A stretch of 64,000 nucleotides of DNA. Origin: SFLA01 sp045595165. Its GTDB lineage: Bacteria; Bacillota; Clostridia; Oscillospirales; CAG-382. How positions within the stretch are numbered: the stretch's first letter is position 1; each line of letters opens with the position of its first letter. Of the stretch, positions 22,646 to 31,750 are shown in pieces. The translations under genes and the position numbers were made by a program. The notes below the pieces were generated by a model that saw only the letters and a list, made by a program, of their open reading frames with translations, did not search any database and was not told where the DNA came from. The stretch spans positions 1 to 64,000 of the forward strand of contig JAZNZY010000032.1 in the NCBI GenBank assembly GCA_045595165.1, in the 5' to 3' direction.

Positions 22646-23575
22646 ATGGCAAGAAAGCGTATACTTACCGTGGGTACTGCGAATCTGGATTTTTTGATCA
22701 AGACACCCTACGTACCCTCCCGCGGTGAAACTATGATAAGCGAAGGCGAATATTCATACGTTCCCGGCGGAAAAGGCGCAAACGCCGCTGTTGCCGCCGC
22801 ACGTCTTGGAAGCGAAGTTGTGTTTTGCACCCGTGTCGGCGACGATGCATACGGAGATCGGCTTTTAAGAATATATGCGGAAAACGGCGTTGACCCCCGT
22901 TACATAAAGGTTGACCGTGCGGAGCAGACAGGACTTGCCGTCGTTATGCTGGAAAGAAGCGGCGATAACCGTATTATCGTGTTCCCCGGCGCAAACAAAA
23001 ATATTAACGATACGGATATAGAAAACGCGTTTTTAAGCTATCCCGATGCGGTGCTCACCCAGTTTGAGTGTGGTGTTAAGCAGGTAATAACCACAGCCCG
23101 CTTGGCTCACGATCAGGCGCTTCCTCTCTTTGTGGACGCAGGTCCCGCTATACCTGATTTTCCTCTCTCCAGATTGGAAAAGGTAGAGGTGTTCTCCCCC
23201 AACGAGTCCGAAACCGCAGCCCTCACGGGTATCCGTCCCAACACGCCCGATGATTGCCTCCGTGCTTCCATTTACCTTTGCAACAAGGTGGATATAAAGT
23301 ACGTTGTGCTAAAGCTCGGTGATCGCGGCGCGTTTATATATGACGGCAAATATTGCGATATAGTCGAAGGATATGAAGTAAACGCTATCGATACCACCGC
23401 CGCGGGGGATGCATTTACGGCGGCACTCACCGTTGAATATCTGCGTGGCAACGATATATATTCTGCAGTAAAATATGCAAACGCCGTGGGCGCACTTACC
23501 ACCACCAAGGTGGGCGCTCTCAATTCTCTTCCCAGAGAAGCAGACGTCAGAAAATTTATTGCAGAGCACGAATAA
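22646..23575 (+). CDS. ribokinase-like PfkB sugar kinase
   Basis: A 309-residue PfkB kinase. The N-terminal GTANLDFLIKTPYVPSRGET and PGGKGANAAVAAARLG (about 40-56) form the ribose-type sugar site, and DTTAAGDAFTAAL (about 250-262) carries the catalytic Asp. GGKGANAA is characteristic of ribokinase, so ribose is the likeliest substrate, although no ribose transporter or RbsD is adjacent. The frame opens at a GTG at 22613, but that lies only 5 bases after the -10 box. The ATG at 22646 starts where the family starts, so it is preferred. Confidence 0.8.
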   Translation: MARKRILTVGTANLDFLIKTPYVPSRGETMISEGEYSYVPGGKGANAAVAAARLGSEVVFCTRVGDDAYGDRLLRIYAENGVDPRYIKVDRAEQTGLAVVMLERSGDNRIIVFPGANKNINDTDIENAFLSYPDAVLTQFECGVKQVITTARLAHDQALPLFVDAGPAIPDFPLSRLEKVEVFSPNESETAALTGIRPNTPDDCLRASIYLCNKVDIKYVVLKLGDRGAFIYDGKYCDIVEGYEVNAIDTTAAGDAFTAALTVEYLRGNDIYSAVKYANAVGALTTTKVGALNSLPREADVRKFIAEHE

Positions 23576-23592
23576 CTCATAAAAACCAAACA

Positions 23593-23636
23593 GCACCCCT
23601 GAAACGCTTATGCGTTTCAGGGGTGCACCTTTTTTA
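23593..23636. terminator. bidirectional terminator
   Basis: GCACCCCTGAAACGC (23593-23607), loop TTAT, GCGTTTCAGGGGTGC (23612-23626), then ACCTTTTTTATTT. The 15-bp perfect stem separates the convergent kinase and spore-protein genes. The T-run overlaps the stop of the latter. Confidence 0.9.
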
Positions 23637-24476
23637 TTTCTTGTTACAACCGTTGTTGCAGCCGTTGTTATTACAGCAATTCATATTATGGGGATCGCTC
23701 ACCGGCATAAAGGAATCGCAGGGGAAGCACATTTTTTCAAATATGCTGCAGGGGTCGCCGTTTGCAACGGGGGTGGAATCCCTTTCGGGAAGCACCAGCT
23801 GGGCGGCAGGTATCATAAGCTGTACCTGTCTTTCCATACGGATCACCGAGAACACGCCCAGAGAAACGTATACGCTCTGATTACCCAGACCTTCCTTGAA
23901 GCAGCCGTTAAAGCGCTGGCGGATAATCTGGGGAATACAATCGCAGGGGATACAGCAATGTCCGAATGGACGGCATTTTTCCACAAGCTTTGTGTCAAGG
24001 CTTATGGGATGTGCAACCTCAACTACCACGGTGGGAAGTGAGCATTCGGTGTGGCATCCCAGACAATCGGGATTAGCGCAAAAATCGTTGTTGGCAGGGT
24101 CGGATTTAAATACCGAAACGTCCTTTTCGCTGCCGAAGAGTATAATCTTCTTATCGTAGGCGGCAACGCCTTCCACTTCCACGGATCTGCCGTTTGCAAT
24201 ACATACTTCCAGCTTAACGCAGAAGAAGTATCTTACCGTAACGTGATAAAATCCGCAGTTAAAGGGAATCTCTTCCACGGTAATACTTGTGGATATAACG
24301 TCAACGCATTTGGTTCTTACTGCCGTTGCGTGATCTATAACGTCCTGCGCCGCATCCGTAAACTGTACCTTTATATCTTCAATGCAGTCTTTATCGCGGG
24401 CAGAATCGAATATTCTGTTTACACTTATACAAACCTGTTCGCTTTGTCTTGAACAGGAATTGTTTCTATCGACCAT
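23634..24476 (-). CDS. cysteine-rich spore-associated protein (putative)
   Basis: A 280-residue soluble protein with about 25 cysteines scattered through beta-rich segments (CISVNRIFDSARDKDCIEDI, YHVTVRYFFCVKLEVC, CANPDCLGCHTECSLP, CIPCDCIPQ). It ends in an Asn/Cys-rich tail (NCCNNNGCNNGCNKK). Such composition is typical of disulfide- or metal-cross-linked clostridial spore coat proteins. The ATG at 24476 is chosen over two upstream ATGs because AAGGAGG stands 8 bases before it. A CATACTATA box upstream fits a sigma-K promoter. Coat location is inference from composition and promoter. Confidence 0.6.
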   Translation of the reverse strand: MVDRNNSCSRQSEQVCISVNRIFDSARDKDCIEDIKVQFTDAAQDVIDHATAVRTKCVDVISTSITVEEIPFNCGFYHVTVRYFFCVKLEVCIANGRSVEVEGVAAYDKKIILFGSEKDVSVFKSDPANNDFCANPDCLGCHTECSLPTVVVEVAHPISLDTKLVEKCRPFGHCCIPCDCIPQIIRQRFNGCFKEGLGNQSVYVSLGVFSVIRMERQVQLMIPAAQLVLPERDSTPVANGDPCSIFEKMCFPCDSFMPVSDPHNMNCCNNNGCNNGCNKK

Positions 24477-24511
24477 TATCATTCCTCCTTGAAAATTTGA
24501 ATATCTGTTAC

Positions 24512-24539
24512 TATAGTATGCAAAGTCGAAAAAAGGTGT
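24512..24539 (-). promoter_or_regulatory. candidate sigma-K promoter
   Basis: On the minus strand CATACTATA (24520-24512) fits the sigma-K -10 CATAnnnTA exactly. AC lies 17 bases upstream (24539-24538), with ACC at 14 bases. Spacing is permissive, so this is suggestive only. Confidence 0.4.
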
Positions 24540-24549
24540 TCCGTACAAG

Positions 24550-24578
24550 TTGCAAAAAATGTAGTTTTATGTTATTAT
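24550..24578 (+). promoter_or_regulatory. promoter of the GHL10 lipoprotein gene
   Basis: TTGCAA (24550-24555), a 17-base spacer and TATTAT (24573-24578), 22 bases before the ATG at 24600. Confidence 0.6.
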
Positions 24579-24599
24579 GTTTTTACGGAGGTGGCTGTA

Positions 24600-27500
24600 A
24601 TGAAAAAAAGCTCATTGTTTATTTTGTGCATATTCATTTTTACATTGTTTTTATGTTCCTGCGGAGGAGAAGACACGGGAATTACCCTTACTGCGGACGG
24701 TACCGTCTATAAGGTAGAAACATATAATACGGTTTCCGATTGCGCTTTGTTCGACAGGGATTATGCGCCCGATGGCGAATCTGCTCCTTTTTATACAGCG
24801 CCTGCCGGCGGCGCTGTGTTTGTCTGTTATGAAAAGCAGGGCGAAACGGTGATCATAAGCGATTCCGTTGTAAAGGGATCGATGTGTATTATTCCAACCA
24901 ACGGCTACAGTGTTTTTGTTAAAGGCGCTTCTCCTTCGGATGCGTTCTCGTTGGATGGATATCAAATGCATGAATATATTGATATTTATAACCTTCCCTC
25001 CGTCGTCCACGCAAGTGATATGGTGGGCGTTCTCCTTTCCCATAAAGATCCTCTCGGCTTTGACGGAGTTACCAACGCCTTGTTTTCTCCCTCTGCTTCC
25101 AATCGTATTATAGTCCCCGATGGATATCTGGGCATCACCTGTTCCAGAAACGTAAAGGGCGAGTTTGTTACCGAAGAATATGGAGTGGAAAAAACTGCTG
25201 CCCGTGAGTTTACTCTGATGTTTTCAGATCCTTATTCGCTGGGCTTTGCCAAAGCATTTATGAAAGGAAAGGTGGGATATAATATCAACAACACCGAAAA
25301 GATTTCATCATACGGAAGCGGAATGTATGCGGTAATAGGGGATGCACCCTTTGAAATTACTGCTTATAATCCTGAAAAATCCTCCGAAGGTGTGGAAATA
25401 TATGACGAAACCTACGGTTTAAAGCTTTCTCCGGAGCGGGAATTCGAATTTTTGGATATTTTCGTGTTTGACGGAGTGGTGGCATACGTGGGCGAACCAA
25501 ACGCTCGCACCGTGCTTCCGTACCCTTCGGGATACGCAGTTTGCTTTAACGGTAAAACCGCCGTTGAAGCGGCAAAAGGCATAAAGGTGGGCGATACGGT
25601 TGAAACCGTACTGCTCGACGTGGTTACGACCCCTGCGGATTACGTTCTTTTAAACGGAAAAAATATTGTTGAAACTGTTTTCCGCAACGAAAACCGTACC
25701 TCCTTTGCAACCGCCGTAGTGTACGACAGCGAATTTTTCTGGGACAGCACCCGTACCAATATCTGGGGCGCGGAAGCGGCGTTCGATGCGGACGGCAACT
25801 TTGTATCCGCTACAAAGTTGGGTATCGAAGGTGAATCGGGAGATACACCCATTCCCGACGGCGGATTTGTGCTTTCCTCGGGTAACGATCTTTATGCAGG
25901 ATATATGTCAAAGCTGAAAGCGGGCAGCACCGCACAGCGCATACAAAAAGACACCGCATATTTTTACCGTGTAATACGGGATATATCTTACGGCAATTCT
26001 GCCGAGGGACGTTACGCCACGGTTTACAGCGGAATATCCCGCACGCCCAATGCGGAAAATACTCTTGAGATATCCGTGGATAAAAACGGGTATATAATTT
26101 CCTCGTCAACGGGAGGCAACACTTCCGTACCCGACGGCGGTTATGTCATTTCCGCTTCGGGGGACAAAAAGCAGGAGATAATGCGCTTTTATAAGGTCGG
26201 TCAGCGTGTTATTTTTATGGAGGATAAATATTCCTTTGCCCTGTTCGGAGATTCTGCTTTGAATACCGCGGAATACGAAGAAACACTCACAGACTGTGTG
26301 AGCAGACTTGATGAATACGCAAAAGAGCTTCTACCTTTGGATTACGGTTATGCTTACGGTTTGGCAGAGGATGCAAAATCTCTTCTTGCCGCTTCCGCTT
26401 CAGATCCCGTTAAGCTTTTCGAAGCGAAAGAAAAGATCGATGAACTGTGTAATATAAGCGTTCCTTCCTTGCTCGTTCAGGACCGCAGTGCGTGGGTGGT
26501 GCATTATGAAACCGATATTCAGGACGTAGCACATATTGTGGAATACGCTCATTCCTTGGGACTTAACAGACTTATCGTTTCTCCTTTCAGAGATACTTAC
26601 GCGTTGTATAACACCGAAAATGAGCATCTTTTCCGCCATCCCAATCTCGGAGAAGGGGAGGATATGCTTAAAGCTTACGTTGAGGAATGTCATAAACGGG
26701 GAATGCAGGTGTACTTTATGTATTGCTGCTTTACCACTGCATATCCTTCGGAAGCATATCCCGGTGAACATTATGTAAACTATTTCGGTGACAAACTTCT
26801 TATATCGAAAACGGGCAGGGACGTGGCATATTTTTACGATACCCCCAGTTATACTCTCAATCCTTACGATAAAGAGGTGAGAGCGTGGACACTTGAGGTG
26901 ATCAAAGAAGTGTGCGAAAACTACGATATAGACGGTATTCAGCTTGATTACATTCGTTTCCCTCTGCCTACCTATTACAGCGCAGACAGATATGAGGACC
27001 ATGGATATAATCAAGATATAATCAATGCGTTTACCGCAAAATACGGCGCCGCCGCAAACCCTGTGAATATGCCGATAACCCACGAGCTTTGGGACGAGTG
27101 GTGCGATTTCAGAAGCGATATCATCACCTCCTTTGCCTCGGAAGCTTCCCGTCTGGTAAAGGAATACGATCTCACCTTTTCCTGCACCTGCTTTGCAGAT
27201 GCCGGAGATAGGGAAAAATACGTGTTCCAGGACGTTGCCGCCTGGGCAGAGCAGGGAATAATCGATGAAATATACCCGATGATCTATTCCGCCACCCTTG
27301 AAGGACAGGTCAAATACGGCGACGAGATCAAGAGTATCGTGGGCGACAAATGCCGTGTGATTTTGGGAATCGGCACGTATGACGGAGAAACGCCGCAGAT
27401 AGCGCGGGATCAGGTCCTGTATTCCGCCTCTGTCGGTACTGACGGAAACTCTGTGTTCGCTTTGGAATATATGCAGAATTTCGGCTTTGATACCGTCTAC

Positions 27501-27851
27501 GGTAAATCTCTCTATCGGAATTCTGCCGTTACTGCCGATATGTACGGTGAAGCGGTTAAAAAGTACTGCGAAGAATACGAATTTCTTATCACAAAAGTGT
27601 ACGGCTATTTTTATGATGAGGATTATTCGGAGTTACTGGATTCGGTAAGCGAGATTGCCGAATCGTACGGCACCTTTGATCCATCCGTCAAGACAGACCG
27701 TGAGAAATCAGAGTATCTGCGGCAGGTGATAAACGCATTTGCTTCTCTCAAAGACGCTTTGGATGCCCAATCTCCCGTATACGAAAATCTTTCCGATAAA
27801 ACGGATACGGTGATATCATCTCTCACCCGTTTGAAGAACACCTTGAACTGA
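24600..27851 (+). CDS. large lipoprotein with C-terminal GHL10-type glycoside hydrolase domain
   Basis: A 1083-residue exported lipoprotein. The signal peptide ends in LFLCSC with lipidation probably on Cys21. Residues 25 to about 600 are a beta-rich region of unknown fold with repeated PDGGxVxSxxxD units (PDGGFVLSSGND and PDGGYVISASGD) and IKVGDTVE-like repeats. A helical linker follows (about 560-625). The C-terminal TIM barrel (about 630-1000) belongs to the GHL10/DUF4015-like hydrolases, with the signature DGIQLDYIRFP (Asp about 778), NRLIVSPFRDT and EIYPMIYSA. It presumably trims envelope or extracellular glycans at the cell surface; the substrate is unknown. The ATG follows GGAGGTGG. 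It is monocistronic. Confidence 0.8.
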   Translation: MKKSSLFILCIFIFTLFLCSCGGEDTGITLTADGTVYKVETYNTVSDCALFDRDYAPDGESAPFYTAPAGGAVFVCYEKQGETVIISDSVVKGSMCIIPTNGYSVFVKGASPSDAFSLDGYQMHEYIDIYNLPSVVHASDMVGVLLSHKDPLGFDGVTNALFSPSASNRIIVPDGYLGITCSRNVKGEFVTEEYGVEKTAAREFTLMFSDPYSLGFAKAFMKGKVGYNINNTEKISSYGSGMYAVIGDAPFEITAYNPEKSSEGVEIYDETYGLKLSPEREFEFLDIFVFDGVVAYVGEPNARTVLPYPSGYAVCFNGKTAVEAAKGIKVGDTVETVLLDVVTTPADYVLLNGKNIVETVFRNENRTSFATAVVYDSEFFWDSTRTNIWGAEAAFDADGNFVSATKLGIEGESGDTPIPDGGFVLSSGNDLYAGYMSKLKAGSTAQRIQKDTAYFYRVIRDISYGNSAEGRYATVYSGISRTPNAENTLEISVDKNGYIISSSTGGNTSVPDGGYVISASGDKKQEIMRFYKVGQRVIFMEDKYSFALFGDSALNTAEYEETLTDCVSRLDEYAKELLPLDYGYAYGLAEDAKSLLAASASDPVKLFEAKEKIDELCNISVPSLLVQDRSAWVVHYETDIQDVAHIVEYAHSLGLNRLIVSPFRDTYALYNTENEHLFRHPNLGEGEDMLKAYVEECHKRGMQVYFMYCCFTTAYPSEAYPGEHYVNYFGDKLLISKTGRDVAYFYDTPSYTLNPYDKEVRAWTLEVIKEVCENYDIDGIQLDYIRFPLPTYYSADRYEDHGYNQDIINAFTAKYGAAANPVNMPITHELWDEWCDFRSDIITSFASEASRLVKEYDLTFSCTCFADAGDREKYVFQDVAAWAEQGIIDEIYPMIYSATLEGQVKYGDEIKSIVGDKCRVILGIGTYDGETPQIARDQVLYSASVGTDGNSVFALEYMQNFGFDTVYGKSLYRNSAVTADMYGEAVKKYCEEYEFLITKVYGYFYDEDYSELLDSVSEIAESYGTFDPSVKTDREKSEYLRQVINAFASLKDALDAQSPVYENLSDKTDTVISSLTRLKNTLN

Positions 27852-27856
27852 AATGC

Positions 27857-27884
27857 AAAAGCCCTCTTTCGGAAGAGGGCTTTT
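27857..27884 (+). terminator. intrinsic terminator
   Basis: AAAAGCCCTCTT, loop TCGG, AAGAGGGCTTTT: a 12-bp stem with a UUCG-type tetraloop, 5 bases after the lipoprotein stop. Confidence 0.9.
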
Positions 27885-27933
27885 CGATATATTATGACAA
27901 AAAATAGTCATAAATAGTTTACAAGAATAGTGT

Positions 27934-27962
27934 TTGCATTTTCGATATTATTGTGTTACAAT
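27934..27962 (+). promoter_or_regulatory. promoter of the histidine kinase-HtrA pair
   Basis: TTGCAT (27934-27939), a 17-base spacer and TACAAT (27957-27962), 32 bases before the GTG start. Confidence 0.65.
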
Positions 27963-27994
27963 AAAAAAGGAAAAATAATACGGGGGTACGGTTT

Positions 27995-29443
27995 GTGTTT
28001 AAAAGCATATTTACCAGGTATTTATCTGCCGTAGCGGCAATAATATTCGTAAGCTTTATTTTGCTGGGCGTTATCTTATCTGCCGTGCTTACAAACAATT
28101 CAATGGAAACACGCGACGTTTTGATGCAGCGTACCGCACACAGCGTTGCCACGAATATAAAAACTCTTTCTGCGGTTACGGGAAAAAACGATCTTGATAA
28201 ATTGGTTTTCGCCTACAGAAATGAGCTTAAAGAAAACATAAGCGGCATTGCCCGTATGACCACTGCGGAGATAATTATTTTCGATTGCGACGGCAGCTAT
28301 CTTCTGGGCACCCGCTATACCGGTGGTCTTTCGCCATCCGTTGCGGCAGATATTCTGGACGGCGGAAGCAAGTATACCATTTCCGATCTGGACGGTATGC
28401 TGGGCGCAAAATCTCTTAATTATTTCTATATAATCGTAGGAGAACACGGCACGGCGGACGGTATAATTTTAGTTACCACCAACCATATTAGCGATGCCGG
28501 CTTCGTGTCCAAGGTTATAAAGCTTTTTGTTGCGATCACGCTTTGGGTATTTCTGGCAATTTTGATCGGCGTATATATAGTTTCCGAGCGTATAACCGCA
28601 CCCATTAAAAAAGCGTCCCACGCCGCCGCTCAATACGCTATGGGCGATTTTACCGAGCGTATTCCCGTAACGGGACAGGACGAGATAACCACGCTTTCGA
28701 GAGCCATAAACCATATGGCGGATTCACTCAGCAAGACCGAGGAAAACCGAAACACCTTTATCGCCAACGTGTCCCACGACCTGCGCACTCCTATGACGAC
28801 CATAGCAGGCTTTGCGGACGGTATTCTGGACGGCACCATCCCTCCCGAAAAGCAACAGCAATGTCTTGAGGTAATATCTTCGGAAACTCACAGACTTTCC
28901 CGTCTTGTTTCCTCCTTGCTTGAAATGTCCCGCGCAGGAAACGGAAACATAAATCCCGTAAGATTCAATCTTACCGAGAAAGCCCGTCAGGCGCTTATCG
29001 GTCTTGAGAGTAAGATAGAAAGCAAGCATCTTGAAATAGAATTTAATTGCGATGAGGACGTTTTCGTTATGGCGGATACGGATTCTATCCATCAGGTAGT
29101 ATATAATCTTACCGAAAACGCCGTAAAATTCTGTAACGAAAAAGGTAAGCTTACCATAAATATGGGCAAAGAGGGCAAAAAAGCTTTCTTTGAAATCATC
29201 AACACCGGCGACGGTATTCCAAAGAATGAGATTCCTTTGCTGTTCGAACGATTTTATAAAAGCGACCGCAGCCGCGGTCTTGATAAAACGGGTATGGGCT
29301 TGGGTCTGTATATCGTAAAGACCAACCTTGCTTCTCACGGAGAAACCATAACCGTAAACTCGGAGCAGGGAAAATTCACAGCGTTCCGCTTTACGCTGCC
29401 GCTTGCACCGCAGACTATTGCGACAGCAGGCATAAGGCGGTAA
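27995..29443 (+). CDS. sensor histidine kinase without adjacent response regulator
   Basis: A 482-residue membrane kinase with TM1 at about 12-32, an extracytoplasmic sensor of about 140 residues, TM2 at about 176-198, HAMP at about 199-250, HisKA with His261 in NVSHDLRTP, and a HATPase domain with NLTENAVKF, NTGDGIP and GMGLGLYIV. It starts at GTG 27995. No regulator gene is next to it. The following gene, 52 bases on, encodes an HtrA protease, which suggests a joint envelope-stress function. The C-terminal extension (TIATAGIRR) is short and unremarkable. Confidence 0.9.
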   Translation: MFKSIFTRYLSAVAAIIFVSFILLGVILSAVLTNNSMETRDVLMQRTAHSVATNIKTLSAVTGKNDLDKLVFAYRNELKENISGIARMTTAEIIIFDCDGSYLLGTRYTGGLSPSVAADILDGGSKYTISDLDGMLGAKSLNYFYIIVGEHGTADGIILVTTNHISDAGFVSKVIKLFVAITLWVFLAILIGVYIVSERITAPIKKASHAAAQYAMGDFTERIPVTGQDEITTLSRAINHMADSLSKTEENRNTFIANVSHDLRTPMTTIAGFADGILDGTIPPEKQQQCLEVISSETHRLSRLVSSLLEMSRAGNGNINPVRFNLTEKARQALIGLESKIESKHLEIEFNCDEDVFVMADTDSIHQVVYNLTENAVKFCNEKGKLTINMGKEGKKAFFEIINTGDGIPKNEIPLLFERFYKSDRSRGLDKTGMGLGLYIVKTNLASHGETITVNSEQGKFTAFRFTLPLAPQTIATAGIRR

Positions 29444-29495
29444 CCCACGCCGTAAGAAACGGCACTACTATGTATACCGGGGAGGTATTGTATCA

Positions 29496-30935
29496 ATGAA
29501 CGAAAACGAAATGAAAGACGAACTGCTTGAAAGCGAACAGGCGGAATCGGAGAAGACGGAGGAAAAAGCACAGCTTCCTCAGACGGAGGAAACTTGCACG
29601 CCTTCCGATGCGGCGCCGAAATATTACGTTCCCCCTCACGATGACGGATGGCAGCCCTACGATCCTTCGAAAACCTATGCAAATAATTGGGATTCAAAGG
29701 ATAAAAAGAAAAACGGAGCCGGCAAAAAAGCCCTTGTTTTCGGCATAGTTATGTCCGCTTTGGTGTTGGTGTGCGTTTCGGGCTTTGCGCTTTCTCTCTT
29801 TATGAAGGCTATCGGCGTGCCCGGACTTTTAACGGACGTGTCCTCTCCCGATGAAACCGAGATATCTCGCGCTCCCTTGGAAAACGATGTTTCCGATGAT
29901 GACGAACAGACCGAGCTTATTCCTACCGATAACCCCGAGCTTAATCTGAATATAACCGATTACGATAAGGTTACCACCGTTTATACCGAGCTTTATGAAA
30001 AATGCTCCGTAAGCTGTGTTTCCATTATCTGTTCTTATAAAAATCAGTCGGGCTACGCTTTGGGAAGCGGATTCGTTTTGTCGAAAGATGGATATATCGC
30101 AACCAACCATCACGTTATCGAGGATGCGGATACCATAACCGTTCAGTTTTATGACGGCACGGAATACGAAGCTATCCTTATCGGCTCGGATTCCGTAACG
30201 GACCTTGCGGTTTTGCGCATTGAGGCTGAAGGACTTGTTCCCGTTGAGCTCGGCGATTCCGATAAGATCTCCGTAGGCGAGCCTGTTGTGGCTATCGGCA
30301 CTCCTTACGATATCACCCTTGCGGGTACAATGACCTCCGGTATAGTATCCGGACTTGCCCGAGATGTTGAGTGTACAGATGATTACGGCAACGTTGTAAA
30401 AACTATGACACTTATCCAGACCGATTCTCCCATTAACCCCGGTAACTCCGGCGGACCGCTTTTCAATACAAACGGTCAGGTAATCGGCATAAATACCCTT
30501 AAGCTTATGGACGAATTCGAAGGTATCGGCTTCAGTATTCCCATAACCGATGCCATCAAGGTTTTTGAAACTCTCGTAAAATACGGCGAACTGCCCGATT
30601 ACGGTGATACCGATTTCGTAAAGACCTCTCCCAAGCTTCATATTACCGTTATGTCTGTTTCCGATGCACGCAACAGCGTTGAATACGGCAGGTTTATAAG
30701 CAAGGATGCCCCCGACGGAGTCTACGTTATCGAGGTTACTCCCGGCACGGCAATTTATGAAGCGGGCTTGGAAATATACGACATAATCACCGAATTCAAC
30801 GGCGTCGTTCTGGAGGGCAGGGAAGACCTTGCAACCGAGCTTTCCAAATGCTCCGCAGGCGATACGGTTACCATAAAGGTATACCACCGCGGCGAGTATA
30901 AAACCCTCACCTTTAAGCTTGATAAAGCAGGATAA
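29496..30935 (+). CDS. HtrA/DegP-like membrane-anchored serine protease
   Basis: A 479-residue protein with an acidic Pro-rich cytoplasmic head (1-70), one membrane helix (about 80-105) and an acidic linker. The trypsin-like domain has the catalytic triad His206 (TNHHVIED), Asp236 (TDLAVL) and Ser318 (NPGNSGGP). The C-terminal PDZ-like domain spans about 390-475. Orientation places the protease outside, where such enzymes degrade or refold damaged exported proteins. It has AGGTATTG-type spacing before the ATG and a terminator after it. Co-transcription with the upstream histidine kinase is likely, as nothing separates them but 52 bases. Confidence 0.92.
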   Translation: MNENEMKDELLESEQAESEKTEEKAQLPQTEETCTPSDAAPKYYVPPHDDGWQPYDPSKTYANNWDSKDKKKNGAGKKALVFGIVMSALVLVCVSGFALSLFMKAIGVPGLLTDVSSPDETEISRAPLENDVSDDDEQTELIPTDNPELNLNITDYDKVTTVYTELYEKCSVSCVSIICSYKNQSGYALGSGFVLSKDGYIATNHHVIEDADTITVQFYDGTEYEAILIGSDSVTDLAVLRIEAEGLVPVELGDSDKISVGEPVVAIGTPYDITLAGTMTSGIVSGLARDVECTDDYGNVVKTMTLIQTDSPINPGNSGGPLFNTNGQVIGINTLKLMDEFEGIGFSIPITDAIKVFETLVKYGELPDYGDTDFVKTSPKLHITVMSVSDARNSVEYGRFISKDAPDGVYVIEVTPGTAIYEAGLEIYDIITEFNGVVLEGREDLATELSKCSAGDTVTIKVYHRGEYKTLTFKLDKAG

Positions 30936-30951
30936 AAATCACCCCACGAAT

Positions 30952-30980
30952 AAAAAAGAGGCTGATACAGCCTCTTTTTT
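30952..30980 (+). terminator. intrinsic terminator
   Basis: AAAAAAGAGGCTG (30952-30964) pairs with CAGCCTCTTTTTT (30968-30980), a 13-bp stem with loop ATA. It ends the kinase-HtrA unit. Confidence 0.9.
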
Positions 30981-31005
30981 GTATGCTTTTGCAATCAACT
31001 GTTGC

Positions 31006-31034
31006 TCGACAAAGCTGAATGTTTGTGTTAAAAT
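31006..31034 (+). promoter_or_regulatory. promoter of the XRE regulator-methyltransferase operon
   Basis: TCGACA (31006-31011), a 17-base spacer and TAAAAT (31029-31034), 23 bases before the ATG at 31058. Confidence 0.6.
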
Positions 31035-31057
31035 GAAAATGTAAACGAGGTGAAGCT

Positions 31058-31750
31058 ATGTTCGATACAACAAAATTCGGCGGTTATCTGTCCCGTCTTC
31101 GTAAAAATGCGGATATGACACAATCTGAGCTTGCGGATAAACTTAATGTAACCCACCAAGCTGTTTCAAGATATGAAAACGGGCATTGCTTTCCCGATAT
31201 ATCCGTGCTGGTTCAAATTGCGGAGATATTCAATGTAACTATTGATGAGCTTATAAATTCGGGCGAACCGACCAAAGGTGAATCTAAAATTCTCGGCAGT
31301 GTTGCAACGGGCAACAGCGATATTTTGGCAGACGACTTTTCGGATATTGTTAGCCTCGCGCCCATATTAAAGCCCAGTATATTGGCAAAACTGTCTTCAA
31401 AGTTTTCACAGCAGGGAATTGATATTTCCAATATCGTTGCGCTTGCGCAATATCTTAACGATGAAGCCGTAGTATCTTTGCTTGAGAATGCGGAGCTTTC
31501 TTCTCTTGACAGTGAACTGCTGGAAGTATTTTTACCCGTTCTTGATATAAAAGCAAAAACAAAGATATTTGAAAAGGTTATTGAAGGCAAGCTGCCTTGG
31601 CATTTTGTCGAAATTCTTTTGCCTCACGCCGAATTTCTTACCAGCCATATTGAAGCGGCTGTTATCGAAGGTGCTTTGCCCAACGAAGTGCTTGATGTTT
31701 TGTACCATCATTTTTGGGGTGAAAACGGGTATAAAACAGGAGGTAAATGA
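31058..31750 (+). CDS. XRE-family regulator with helical C-terminal domain
   Basis: A 230-residue protein. The N-terminal HTH_3 domain (about 8-65) contains MTQSELADKLNVTHQAVSRYENG. The C-terminal 150 residues form repeated short helices (DIVSLAPILKPSILAKLSS, NIVALAQYLNDEAVVSLLENAE, HIEAAVIEGALP) that look like an ARM/HEAT-type array. The regulator beginning at 63588 has the same layout, with CALAPYLSKEALTTAI in the matching place. Its stop overlaps the start of the methyltransferase gene, so the two are coupled. Ligand and targets are unknown. Confidence 0.75.
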   Translation: MFDTTKFGGYLSRLRKNADMTQSELADKLNVTHQAVSRYENGHCFPDISVLVQIAEIFNVTIDELINSGEPTKGESKILGSVATGNSDILADDFSDIVSLAPILKPSILAKLSSKFSQQGIDISNIVALAQYLNDEAVVSLLENAELSSLDSELLEVFLPVLDIKAKTKIFEKVIEGKLPWHFVEILLPHAEFLTSHIEAAVIEGALPNEVLDVLYHHFWGENGYKTGGK

